A stretch of 64,000 bases of DNA from Silene conica (lineage: Eukaryota > Streptophyta > Magnoliopsida > Caryophyllales > Caryophyllaceae), in assembly GCA_029255685.2 (NCBI GenBank), contig CM055318.2, positions 30,368,001 to 30,432,000 on the forward strand, in the 5' to 3' direction. Within the stretch, counting starts at the first letter, position 1, and every line of letters begins with the position of its first letter. Below the pieces are notes generated by a model, which was not told the DNA's origin, searched no databases, and saw nothing but the letters and a program-made list of their open reading frames with translations. Made by a program: the position numbers and the translations under genes. Below, one piece after another: positions 10,150 through 23,100 of this stretch.

Positions 10150-13101
10150 TTGGAATCGTAAATTGTTTCTCCCACGCTCTTACATTGACATTGCTGCACT
10201 TATTGTCCTCTCTCTCTCGTCGTCATCTTCGTCTTCGTCTCACTTTCACTGCTATTCCTTCCTTCACATCTTCACATCTTCACATCACTCTATATTCAAC
10301 CATAACTGTTACTTGAGCTTTACCGTCTTCTTTTTATCACTCTACTTCCTACATTTTACTCAGGTATTTTTCAAATTATCTCTGTTTTCTAAATTCTACC
10401 GTTCTATACAGAAATCATAATGTGTTACACATTCTCCTGTTTTTGGATCTTCTTGCTCAGGCTTTTAGCATCTTGTATATATATATATATTTCATATTTG
10501 CAGCATTGACTTTATTTTGGTTTAATTATCTCACAACAGGTTGTCCCCAAACCCACAATTTTAAATCTATTTTATTTATGTAAACAGAATATTACCAAGT
10601 ATACAAATAAATATATTTACGTGGAGACGAATTTTATTATAAATATAAAATATAATAATAATATTATGGTAGGAATAGTCTTGATCTAGGGTTATCGGAC
10701 TAGTCTTATTCTGCTAACTCGTCGGTAATAATACGGTAACTCTAATATCCTTTGCTTATTTTGTTATATTAACACTATTTTTGAAGTTATGGGGTTTGAA
10801 AATTGAAATGTAATATTTTGACAATGACGGGATTTGAATTTAAGGTGTTCTAGACTGGTACTAGTACGTGTTATTGCGTTAAGTATCAAGTGCCTTTTTT
10901 CAAATTATTTGATAATGTCAACACAGCTGGGATTCTGGTGAATCTACATTCATTGGAGCATTTAAATTTAAATTATTTATTACTCTATAGATGCCATCAA
11001 GATATGATTACTCCACGTCTGTATTCCTGACTTTTCTGCATTCTTCTTAGTTAGTTAGTTAGTGTACTCCGTAATTAATTAATTAACTACTGTAATTAAC
11101 TTAATCATCACGGACAGGGTGCATCATTTTCTAGACCCATACCATTTGTTACTTGTATCAAAATTTGACGGAGATAATCCCACTTTGACCGATCTGCTGT
11201 TTTAAACTCCCGAGTTTTTATTCATTTTGAAATACTATCTGTGATGAAGAGGGGACTGGGGAGTAATGAATAATAGATTCCTTAGTCTATGTGCTTTAAT
11301 TCAATATATACCCAAATCTTAGTTTTCAATTATTTACAACATATTCCTTGTTCTATGTGATGCGTTAAATCAGATAAGGAACAGGAATGATTGAGCAGTA
11401 AACTTGAATTATGGGAAGCATAATCATATCAGTAGCCTTATTTTAATATTAATTGATTTGTCAAATAGTTGAGGAGTCACTTTCTTCTGTGCTAAAAGAA
11501 TGGTTTAAAAATGATGGGTTTTATAATTCTTTATCTGTCGGTAATGCAATCCAGTATCTCCAAAAGCACCCTGCTTAAAGCCTTAAACTACTAAACTGCT
11601 TAATGATTATTCCCTTTTTCCTGCGACAATGACACTGTCGGTTGGGTTCTAACATTAATAGGCATTTTGTGCTAAGGATGAACAGACCAAGTCAGTCGTT
11701 GAATGCTATTTTTGTTTAATAAGAATTCCGGGTTTTCTTAGGTAATATTTTTGTTTTGTATAAGCTCATCATAATTGATAATGGTGCATAATTTTATGGT
11801 TCAAATATGGTGTAAGAGACTTCTGACATGATTTTAGTATCTTATGCGACTTTGAAGTCAAGCTCAGGTTCGACAAAAGTTTAAGGAAGCCTGCCTCTAA
11901 ATACAAGGTAATATTCATCTATCGTGCTTGGTAACTTAAGTTTACTTTCAATCCCTCTTATGCAAATTGTTCCTGCAATGGCCATCTCTTAATGTAAGCA
12001 AGGCTGAGGAACATGTGACTTTTTTTTTCTGTGCGCTCTTCTGTAGCTGTTTGATGTGTCAAATGTCAATTCGACTGTCAGTTTTGGCTGCCAAATGCAT
12101 TGGATGTTGAACCCGTCAAAGTGGTTGGTCAATGTCTCGAAGACAATAAGCTGTACCTTGTTGGTGCTTTGTTTAGAATGTATAGCAGGCCATAAATAGT
12201 TTCTAGCATAGATTGGAGGTCACTATAAGATGATCTTTGGGATTGTTGGCCAACTAAACATTTGGTAGCTTCTAGTTTGACCATTGTTTTTTCTTCGCTA
12301 ACATAACCACAATGATCATATGAAAGTTATATCACTTACACATATCAAACTTAGTGAAACTCTTGCAATGCCTTGGTTGTTCTTGTAAGCGAGGATTAGT
12401 GAGTGGTTGAATGATCAGTTTCTGAATGCGACTATACAAAATTTTATGAGCCCAGGTCGAATGAATTCGTGAACCTTTGTTCTATGCTAGATGGGTGAGT
12501 GTTCAACCTTAATCTGTAAATGGGTTTATGCAAAGTTCTGTTGTTCTGCTGCATGATACAAAGGCTGCCATTTGTATCGAGAATTAGGTGTATTTCACTT
12601 GGTAGTTACAAGGTCATAAATCTAAGTTGTGGACATGATGTGCCAACCGTATTTTGTGTGAAGGTATGCAAGGTCATCGCTTTCATTTTCACTCCTATCA
12701 ACTTTCATACTTCAATAAAACATTCATACTTTTGTGTAAGGTTTCTTTCCTGGATGTGTTACGTTGTCTTGTAGAAGCAACATTTTCTAACTGATTGCCC
12801 AGAAGCTCTTCTATATGCTTTATTGCCATTGGGGTCAGTTTTGGAGCTCTTCTATTTACTTGAATAATATCTTTATATATTTGTTTTTCTTGTGGCAGAA
12901 GCTCTGAAGAGTGGCAGGAACATCATGTATTATGTAATGCAGTTAATCCAAGTGTAAATTGTTTGATACTTGCTTGTGCTCTGTTAGATGTCAAGGTAAC
13001 TACTGTATATGATATCAGCACCTTCAATCTGATTTTAAAGAGTATTATTAGATCCCTCTTTTATTGTTTTTCTTTTTTTGTTTATTTAGGAAACATTGAA
13101 G
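10150..13101 (+). other. Putative 5' UTR and upstream introns of the NCRK-like gene
   Basis: A pyrimidine-rich CTCTCTCTCTCGTCGTC stretch at about 10208-10245 looks like a plant 5' UTR. A donor-like TACTCAG|GTATTT lies near 10361. An acceptor TTTATTTAG lies directly before the coding exon at 13090, giving a 12-base untranslated start of that exon. A further non-coding exon at about 12898-12994 (acceptor GTGGCAG, donor CAAG|GTAACT) is possible. The exon structure of this leader cannot be fixed without transcripts. No convincing TATA box was identified. Confidence 0.45.
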
Positions 13102-16100
13102 ATGAAGTTGCAAGTGACTCTTTCTTCTGTCCTGATCCTGGTTTTGATTCATCAAGTAACATGTTAGTAATTCAGGCTACGCTGTTCTCTCTATCTAACT
13201 CCGTGCAGTGTCATCGTACATAGCATTCTTTATCTTTTGCAGCTTTGCCTAAAACTACGAACATAAAAAATGCCAGGCAATTTATTAATTTTTAAAAAAT
13301 TGCCAGAAATTCATGTCATCGGGCATCGGAATAAACCCTTCACAGCTTCACTGCTTTCATAAAGTCGACCTGATATTCAAAACAGGGAAAAGGTTTTGTC
13401 GTTTGAGGCTTTGAGCAGGAGTTTCTTTGGAGCATGGTCATAAATGGTCCCATTATGTTATCTTACGCTTCTTGCATGACGGATTTCCAACCTTTCATTA
13501 TGTTATTTATTGTTAAGCTAAGCCCCACAAAAATCGACAACCAAAACTGTAAAATATTGTTGCTATTTTACCTATACTTCCTCGTCTTGGTTTATATTAG
13601 CTGTTTGCTTTCTGAAACAAAATTTGGTTAGCAGGCTTTTCTGCAAATGTTATAAGTATTTGAGAAAAAAGAAAAGAAAAAGAGGACGAGCATAGATTAC
13701 TACCATGAAAAATCAACTCAAATATCATATTTTAAGAATAAAATCAGAAAATAATTCATTTTGGAAACTCTTCGGAAATTCCAGCTGCATCCTCTGCTGT
13801 GTGTTCAAATGAATGGATTGCATCCTCACACTAAAACGGGGATGAACAAAATCATTACATTAGATACATGTATGTGTTAGATGCATGTATGTAGAAGATC
13901 ATTTTATAATATACAGGTGTTTATGATGTATTCACGTATCTTTTGATTATTGGTAGTAAGTTTATCTAATTTCTACAGTAAATATACAACTATCGTGTTT
14001 TAAATACTAAATACGTTTACCCCGTTAGAATAAAGTTATTTTCTTAAAACAACGGTTTACTGAATAACTTCTCTATAACATAAACAAAATGCAGTGGACA
14101 AAAAAACTTCACTATTTATCCTGTATATGTGAAGCACTTCGAGAATTTTTGTTTTTGTTATTTCTGTAATGAATCTGGGAAGCAAAATTGATTCCTTTCG
14201 TATTGGTTGCAGCACAGATCTCAAATACATCTGAAAGTAGCTGGACATGTGTATGCTCTACAGTTCATCAAGAAATGCAAGGTTCCATCATTGCAGGCAA
14301 ATGCTCAGGATCTTGTGACTGCGGACCGGGTATGCTAGTGCTCTCTTCCTGTCATTAGAAATTATGTCAAACTAGAAGAAGAAGTTGAACTTCACAATAA
14401 TACAACATCACTACCCTAGACCCCTAGTGCCTCAATGGCTCCCAAAAGTTGTGGTAGGGAGTCGGATGTACAGAGTCTGACCCCCTCTGGTAACATTACC
14501 AAGAGGTTGTTCAAGAATTACATTGAAGAAACTGATATTCACAATAAAAAGATGTGGAACAACTTTAATGAGTCTTTGACTCAATTGGAAAAAAAAAAAT
14601 TCATTTGATTGTTGTAATTGCTTATTCAATGCATGGGAGAACAAATTTTCCAGCTCCAATAAGTTGAAACAGAATATGATGTTTACCTGGCATGAGATAT
14701 GGATTTCCTTTTTCTTTCTGGAACTTAGTGCGATTTTTCCTGTTCAAACCAACAGTGTCAACTGGCAATAAGTGGTCATGTATCTGTGATGGTGGTCAGT
14801 TACCTCATTTGGCGACAGATAATCTGAACAGTGACTGCTTTACTTCCTGCAATTGCAGCTCTGGTAATGTTCTGATATCTTAATGTGGTTTATGTTAATC
14901 GCTTACTGATCTGTTGGAAGGATATTCAGTTTTTTCCATGTTTTCTCCTATTGAAGCTTCTTAGGATTTACTCTATTATCCCCTCAATCCCAAAACAACA
15001 TTCTAGAACATTAAACTAGAACTTCATAACCAGTTTTTCAATTCTAGATGCTGTTAGTACTAAATTTCTGTCTCAATAATTTGTTTACCTTTAATTAAAA
15101 TACTACCAAAAAGGAATAAAAAGGTAATCAAATAATTGGGATGGAGGGAGTATCAAGTTTCCACACATTCATCATGTACAGTACTAAATTTCTCCGATAG
15201 GCTTAGACGAAATAGGTCTAATATTTTGCTTACAATGGTGTGGTGCTCACGGTATGGAACCACGGAAGAGATGAAAATGTCGTCTTTAGTTCCATTTTAA
15301 AAGCATAAAACATTTCGTGCTTATTATTGTGAATTTGTGATATGAGGTGGTCACTTTTGGTTTCTTTTTTGTCTGATAACCACTTCGGACGTCTCGGACT
15401 AGCGACAAATTCATATATGAGGGACATTGGTCTTTTCTTTAAGACAAATATGTCTGAAACCTATCAGATGGTTCCTTAACTTTGCCATATAGTGATATGG
15501 AATCACTGAATCCTTTTTCTTATATTTGAGGCTATGTAACCATACTTGTCGCGTTTAAATTGCTATTTACAGGCAGAAACATAGTGAGTTAGATAAGGTT
15601 TTATATGATTTCATCTCAGGTAAGGTTTTAAAAACTTTTTAACAGGAGTCGTTTCTGATGCACATTCTCCCCAAAAGCACATATTCAGCAAAACAGCTGT
15701 GATCATTCTCTTTGTATGTTTGGTGCTTACTACATTGGCATGTATTGCATCTTTGGTATGGTACTTGTATCAAAAAGACCAGCAGCGCTCTCAAAAAATA
15801 TTATCAGAGAAAGCATCTAGCTACAATAGTGCGACTGACCTCATAAGGCATAAGTCTCTTCCTCAGCCTCCATCCAGAGTTGCTGATGCCTTTATGACTG
15901 ATTCCTTTGAAGGTATGTTTGTTTGTCAATATTTTCAAGACTATACTCATTAAATCACATATGCTAATCTAAGAGATGAAGCTAAGAAAACCCTAAGTAT
16001 GGGTCATTTCCACTTAGTTGTCACATGTTTGTTTTATTATATGGTCTTTTTAAATTTTCAAGTTTGATAAATTTAGCAGTGTAAAATACTCCCATCTAAT

Positions 16101-19100
16101 CAATCATTTCTTCCCTCTTTCCTTTTCGAAGCTAGTCGGATTTTCTTCCCTCTTTCCTTTTTTGGAATGTTATATATGGTCCAAATTTAATTGCATGTGG
16201 GGTAAAGTGTTTTGTGTGGTCCAAAATGAATTCCTTATTTCTTGTGCAAAGTAGAAGGGGGAAGAAATGAGTGACTAGGAGGGAGTATCATTTTTCGAGA
16301 ATCTGTGGGGTTTGTAGAAGCCATTTACTACTATTTGGCTACACCGCGGGTCTATCTTTTCAGTTGCAAGCTGACAATCAAAGCTAAACTGCCAATTAAT
16401 GTTCTTATTCTTTGGCTTCTTCAGGATTTCAATCGGTGTATGTACAATTTTTTTTTCATTATAAAAAACATTCAAAAAGAGGGAGTCTTGGCATTTTGCA
16501 CTCAAGTGTATGGTATATGGTATCTGCATGATGACTGCATCACATATCATATTGTCTTAATATCTTTTGCAGGGTGTATTAGCATTGCTTCCCTTCTATT
16601 CAGACGAAAAAGGGGAAAAATATGTGGCGCTGTGATCCATTTTCCATATTTTGAAATGGAACAAGCAACAAACAAATTTTCTGATGCTAACCTAATTGGT
16701 GTTGGGGGAAGCAGCCATGTGTATAGTGGACATCTTGTAGATGGTAGGACAATAGCGGTCAAGCGCCTTAAAGCTTCTAACGAGTTGGATTCAGACTCCG
16801 AGTTTTTCAGAGAGGTATCAGCTCACTTAATTTTGCAATCTTTCCTAAAATATTGTGACATGTGCATGGTTGCCCAAGATATTACCTATCATTATAGCTT
16901 TATTATAGTGGCATAAAAATATATATGAGACGTTCTGACATGTGAGACCAGACCATTAACTCTATTGGGGTGGAACCTGCCAGAAAAAGAAAAACCCAAA
17001 CAGCCGCATATAAACTAGGAATACCTAAGGATTGGATTTGGTCACACGTGTGGGACCGTCTCATACATGATTCAATGATTCATTGTTGTATGGGTGTCAA
17101 AAAAATTATTCTTTGGAATAATAATTTTCAGGTTGAGCTAATATCAAGATTACATCACTGTCATATTGTACCACTGCTTGGGTACTGCTCTTTATCATCG
17201 GGAAAACAAAGTGAGAGGTTACTTGTGTTCGAGTATATGGGGAATGGCAACCTGAGAGATTGGCTAGATGGAGCTACAGGAAAGTACTTAGACTGGAGAA
17301 CCCGTATCTCAATTGCTCTTGGGGCTGCTAAAGGTTTGGAGTATCTACATGAAGCTGCTGCCCCACGAATTTTGCATAGAGATGTCAAGTCCACAAACAT
17401 TCTACTGGATGAAAATTGGAGGGCAAAAGTAAGACAATAAACTGTTCATTTATGTTATTTCATCTTCCTTTGTACATCTAATATAAAAAACTTTTAGAAG
17501 ATAGGCTTAGCAGAAGCTGTAAGACTTTGTTCATACAGTATCAGCAGCAATGATATTCTATTTGTCCGCCACAAATTCTCATATGACATGGTTTCACGAT
17601 ATGGTTCCCTGGAAACCGGCTCAAAGTAATAGGCCAATAGGGTAGTTATTTTTAAATTTTGTTTTGATTGTGATAGAGGGATCTATTCGATAGGCTCTTT
17701 TGTTTCTATTATATTGGTTTCGCTCCCATTATTTCCACACTTTGTGCAAGACAATTGTAACTCCCTGACAACTTTAATGGTTTGCAATTTGAAGGTAACT
17801 GATCTCGGTATGGCAAAACGCTTAAGCACCGATGGTTCAGCCAGCTATTCCTCTTCTCCTGAAAGAATTCAAGGAACCTTTGGTTACTTTGCACCAGAAT
17901 ATGTCATTGTCGGGAAAGGTTCACTTAAATCAGATGTTTTCAGCTTTGGAGTAGTTCTTCTAGAATTGATAACTGGCCGGGCACCTATATTCAGTGTATC
18001 TAACATTGAAGAAAGCCTTGTCCTCTGGGTATGTATTTTGTTCTTATTATTCTTGTTAATGGCATGAACTCAGCGACTATGAAAGTTGTTCCATCTACCC
18101 ATACAATCACCTCGAACGCCACCATTACCATAATGCCTCACAGGCTCCCATTATCAGTAGGGAGGTAGGCTGCATGACCATGTACACAACCTTCTGTTGC
18201 GTTTAAAACACAGAGAGATATGACACATGTTGAAAATCGTGTTGCCGTTTGCGCCTACCGCTACTCACAATAAAAAAAAAAAGACCAGACTGTTTACTCA
18301 GTGTTTGTTTTCACTAAAATTGGAAACCATCGACCCACGCAATCTGGTAGTCAATATTTAAGCCCAAACTCAGAGACATTTTACTTTATTAATCAAATCA
18401 ATAAGAGGCATGGTTTACTGTTTCAATCGCAGTTGCTCCCTCTATCCCATTTGCATTGTCTCGTTTTCCTTTTTGGTCCGTCCCAAATTAACTGTCCCTT
18501 CTAAATTTAGCAAGGAAAAATAGTGAATATCCACTATAAGCCATTGGTCCCTATTTAGGACTTCGAATTCTCCTTAAATATTACTCCCTCAATCACATCC
18601 TCATTTCTTTTAATTTTAGGGGTTAAATTGTTTTTTTTTTCACTTTTTCTTAAAACATTCCATTAAGGAAAGTAAGACAATATTATCTGGAGGGAGGAAG
18701 TATATTATCTGCCAACTTTAATTTTTATTGGCTAGTTAGCTGACAGCTGAGATAAAGACCGACATTACGTGTCAAACAATTGCCTTTATTTCGCTGCAGG
18801 CTGCTCCTCGCTTACAGAATAGTAAGCGAGTAATATCCGAGTTGCCTGATCCTCATTTAATTGGGGAATTTCCTGAAGAAGAGATGCAAGTTATGGCCTA
18901 CTTAGCAAAGGAGTGCTTGCTGTTAGATCCTGAATGCCGGCCAAGTATGAGTGAAGTTGTTCAGGTCCTATCCACAATTGCTCCTGATAACTCAAGCCGG
19001 AGAGGATATTCCACAAATTTCTTTCAGGTAAAGACACTTGAGCCATATTAATTTCTAATAAATAGGGATGTTTCAACCTCGGTGATGAGTTCCACAGATT

Positions 19101-19665
19101 AACAATAGTCTTTACTATAATCTATAACAACTAAACATCAGTAAAGTACTTGTGACTTAATGGCAAGTGAGAGGCACAATGACCTCAGAGTTGGTTCAAT
19201 TCCACATCCATTTGAAACAAAAATATGATATGGTGATAGACTGATAGCTGATAGGAATGTAAGAAAAATTAATTTTATTCGATGCTGCTATTTTCTATTC
19301 TGTTGCTATTATTCTGTTGACGGAAGTGATATTACTCCTATTCCCAGAACTTGTCTCTTCACAATGCGAGAAGTGAACAACCAGCCCGGGGGAGATCTGT
19401 GAACCAAGTCGAGGTCGTTGTAGATTCCGAGGAGCTTAAGCAAATGTGTCCAAGTAGGTGGTCATCAAGATCACTGTCTTTGGATGCAGACCGTAATATC
19501 TTTGCCGATAGCATTGCGCAGCCAATCAATCTGTCAGCAGTTCAGTATATAGACCGATTGCTACATTTGTCAGCAACAAGGATTTCTAATAACACTAATG
19601 GTGGTGATGAGGTGGACTTAACAGAGCCTCGTTTAGAAACATTTTGTGTCGAGAATGGTCATTAG
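13102..19665 (+). CDS. NCRK: Receptor-like serine/threonine protein kinase NCRK
   Basis: Nine coding exons join in frame: 13102-13155, 14218-14329, 14756-14863, 15646-15912, 16573-16814, 17132-17428, 17795-18028, 18800-19027, 19348-19665 (1860 nt, 619 aa), all GT-AG. Residues 1-18 are the hydrophobic signal-peptide core. About 20-91 is a Cys-rich ectodomain (WTCVC, CSGSCDC, WSCICD, CFTSCNC). A membrane span follows at about 109-132. The kinase has a glycine loop at 223-230, Lys244, HRD at 343-345, DLG in place of DFG at 363-365, and APE at 393-395, then a 105-aa tail rich in Ser and acidic residues. The ectodomain, DLG and overall order are those of Arabidopsis NCRK, a plasma-membrane/endosomal kinase linked to ROP GTPase signalling; ligand unknown. 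Identification comes from remembered family features, not a search. Confidence 0.9.
14971..15150. mobile_element. Stowaway-like MITE in NCRK intron
   Basis: About 180 bp. The right end GGGATGGAGGGAG is followed by TA, and the left end CCCCTCAATCCC is preceded nearby by TA. CTCCCTCCRTCCC ends with TA duplications are typical of Stowaway (Tc1/Mariner) MITEs. The left boundary is uncertain by a few bases. Confidence 0.6.
16089..16285. mobile_element. Stowaway-like MITE in NCRK intron
   Basis: 197 bp flanked by TA (16087-16088 and 16286-16287). The two ends, CTCCCATCTAATCAATCATT and (reversed) CTCCCTCCTAGTCACTCATT, match at most positions and continue into TTCTTCCC. It lies in the intron before the kinase-loop exon. 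Confidence 0.8.
16923..17065. mobile_element. Short MITE with TGAGACG termini in NCRK intron
   Basis: The left end TATGAGACGTTCTGACATGT and, reversed from the right, TATGAGACGGTCCCACACGT form imperfect inverted repeats about 25 bp long. No clear target duplication was found. Confidence 0.55.
18584..18700. mobile_element. Stowaway-like MITE in NCRK intron
   Basis: About 117 bp with CTCCCTC at the left after TA and GAGGGAGGAAG before TA at the right. A second, one-ended CTCCCTCTATCCC fragment lies just upstream near 18435. Both are in the 771-bp intron between coding exons 7 and 8. Confidence 0.55.
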
Positions 19666-20102
19666 TCACCAGTCAAGTATGAATAATATAGGTGGTAGTC
19701 GAGTTATTTTAAAGACAGAATCTTGAAAATGAAAAATACAGTATGGTTTGAGGCTCGAGTCTTCTGGTGATAAACGTGTGATTTTTCTAGTTGTAAATGG
19801 AAATAATGCGAATACAACGTATTAGCCTCTGTACAGATAACTTGTGTGCTTCAATTGTGCACCACGGCACCCAAACTCCAAGACCAGCATCCCACCAGAC
19901 GCAGTCCGAAGCCACCCCTTGAAGTTGCCTCGCGGCTTTGGAGACCCCACCAGTAACCATTCACCACCCTCAAAGTTTTTTTTTTTTTTTTGGTAAAAAC
20001 CCCTCAAAGTTTTTTAAACGCACTTTACTGCAATTTTAAACATGGAATAATTTGCATTATTAATTCATTGATAGTAATTTATTAGTAAAATTATTAGTAA
20101 AA
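19666..20102. other. NCRK 3' UTR and downstream spacer
   Basis: No second gene is seen. A GC-richer block lies at about 19830-19965. It holds a 25-bp insertion, 19976-20000 (16 T then GGTAAAAAC), flanked by an exact 9-bp duplication CCCTCAAAG (19967-19975 and 20001-20009). Read on the minus strand this ends in a poly(A) run, as expected of a nearly fully 5'-truncated LINE/SINE tail. Confidence 0.55.
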
Positions 20103-23100
20103 CTAGTTCTATGCCCGTACAAAAAATATACGGGTATATTTTTAAATATTTGGTTATTCATTAATATGTTTAAATAATACATTGTAACATAATTTAACAT
20201 AAAAATTAAGTGGGAAATATACATATTCTTATGAATCGTCAATGGCTAAGATAAGCCATTTTTCGACCATAAAATTCGATCTATTTTATTACTAATGTAA
20301 AAGAATTTTTTTGATCATATCATATATTATAACTAGTTTAGAACCCGTGCAAAGTTGCACGGACATGTATAGTTCTATGTAAATAAAATGTCTAAATTTT
20401 ATAGTTTTAAAAAATTACAAAATAATTAATAGTCTTGTTAATATGTTGAAGTAGTCATGCAACTTGTGCATTCTCTATTCGATTAGGATAATTTGTCATA
20501 ATCACCAGTCATTTATATCTTTATTCATAACCACGCGTTTTAACCCGGCTGAGGATCGTAGTTCATCCTTGATTTCTTATTACTTTTGTCAAATGCACAG
20601 TATATTTGAGAACCAATCTTCACTGCAAACTCTTATTCAACAACTCCATTTAAGTATCATCTACCTCATTCTGTTAACATAGTATTTAAACGTTTAACGT
20701 GAAGACCTATTTAACCATAGATTATGGGCTATATCTAACAATAACTCTTAATAAGGTGAACCATATTATCACACAAAATTAAAAAAAAAATTTCTAAGTA
20801 ACTTTTGAAATATTATTTATAGGTCGAAATCTTTTATAGGAAACCAGTTCTCCACTTCCTTATTAGAAAATAAATAGTCGAGTGACAGACCTAGTTATAT
20901 ACTTTATGACCAAGTCCCTCAAAACATTTTTCTCTTTTGAAAACACATTTGTTGAATTATCAAACGGTAAATAACTTTTAATTTTTTTGCTCACGGGTAG
21001 AAAGTATAAACATTACAATTGTACAAATATGCATAAATAAATATTTTGTCCACGGGGTATAAAGTCTAACAATGTTTAAAATTTAATACCCAACTATGAA
21101 AGATAAAAGGAGATATCAATTACAAAATTTATTATCTTTGAGTGGTAAAAACTTTATTCTTGGATGCATAGAGCCTCAAAACAAATAGTTATATCACACA
21201 TTTACAATGGCTTAAGGCCACAAAGATATCATAGGTAGACCAATGTCAAACATATAGTTACTCCGTATAAGGTTTGAGGCACGCAACTGATGGTTGTTAG
21301 CATTATCAAGATCACTAATTTTTGTTTAAAACCGGGTTAATTTAAGACGACTCTCACACCCGAATAGAACAGAAATAAAATTTCAAAGAGGTTATGAGAG
21401 GTGTTAAGTTGAGACAATTTTAAGTAAAGCCAATTCTATTAAGATCTGGAATTTGTCAATAAAATCGAAAATCACATGGTTAATCTGCTATATTATACCT
21501 TGATAACACATGTATAATCCATTAATCCCAATGAGACATTAGCCTACACTATTCATGTATAGTCCTGCTTCTAATGTTCATTGAAGATTTTAAAATTATT
21601 TAACCATTTCATGTCGAGCGGTTTAAAACTATAGGATCATAATTCATAAACCTTATCTTATACGAATTAATAAAAATGGACAAAGATATAAATATAAACC
21701 ATAACAAATCTTCTAAAAGAAAAAATATGGAGGCAATTTGTTGAGTTTAACTATATGTAAGAAGATACACATTGAAATAATAAGAAAATAACCAAATTAA
21801 GAAGCCCAACAATTAAAATTATAGAAAAATAATCCATTGTTGTTGCCTTCAAGAAATAATTAAAATTACCGGAAAAAATAAACAAACACAATACAAAAGT
21901 ATGTATTCTTCACTCTACTAACAATTGATGAAAAATTTCGTTGACACCCATATTATTTGCCAATTCAAAAAACTTGCTATAGTAGCGACTTTAGATCAAA
22001 CATCAAAATATAAAATTATTCGAAAATGGGAAAAAAAAATGAGTACTTTTAGTAAATTATGGAAAATTAGAATTAATACACGGCTAAAATAATTTACACT
22101 TTCGCGAAAATAAGGGTTGGATTATACTCCGTAAATCTGAATGAATCCTTTTAACATGACGATGCAAATAGTATAATATATGAAGATATACGGGAATTGG
22201 AAATTTTAGGTGGACATATATTACACAGCTATAATAATCTTGAAGAAATATATGAATCTTTTCTTTTTTTTGGGTACGTAAAGATATGAAATCTTTTCTG
22301 GGAAATATAATTTAGGAATAAGGCGATGGTAGTGAAAATTAGTAAGAATCATCATTAAGTTATTAAGTTAGGCCGGAAAATAATTCACCATTGCTTGACA
22401 CGTGTACAGTAAGATATTTAGTGGTTTCTCTTTTATACTTATATATAGATTTGGGATATACAATATATCAATATAATATACCATAATGATAGAGGAGATA
22501 AGAAACCCATATAAAAAAAGCTGAAATTATAATAGAGGGTAATTAATTCTTTTTGAAAAAATGTGTGCCCTTTTAACCCATAAATGTTCTAACTTTTATA
22601 GTAAAATGATACTTCTCGCATATCTTAAAAAAAGAGGAACATTAGCCGGAATAAAAAAAAACATATAAGTACATTTATTTTATAAAGATGTATGCATTTA
22701 GTTAATATAACTTGATTTTAATATTTATTTCAAAATTTTGATAAACTACTTTGATAATTAATATGTATATCTGTAACTTGATTTTAATTTTCATAATTAA
22801 CAAAAAAAATTCGCTCAGTTTTTTTAACATTCTTTTCAGATTTTTTTTATTTTTGTTGTGTATCTTTGTTGTAGATTTAAATTTGTAATTAAAAAAATCG
22901 GTAATTTTCGAGATGATATAATTTGCTAATAGAGTGCTTTTTTCTCTAATTTTTGTAAAAGTTAATATTTGAAGAAATTATATGATCAATAATACTCTCT
23001 ATATGACGAATAATAGTAACACTATCTCAATGTAGTATCTCTAGGCTATTTACTTGTTCGTTTATTTGAAATAAAAGTTAATTGAATATAATTATTTTTG

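Noticed and set aside
16305-16572. Upstream part of the frame containing the kinase-loop exon as coding
   Set aside because: It is intron read-through; the acceptor TTTTGCAG at 16572 and the phase from the exon ending at 15912 define the exon start.
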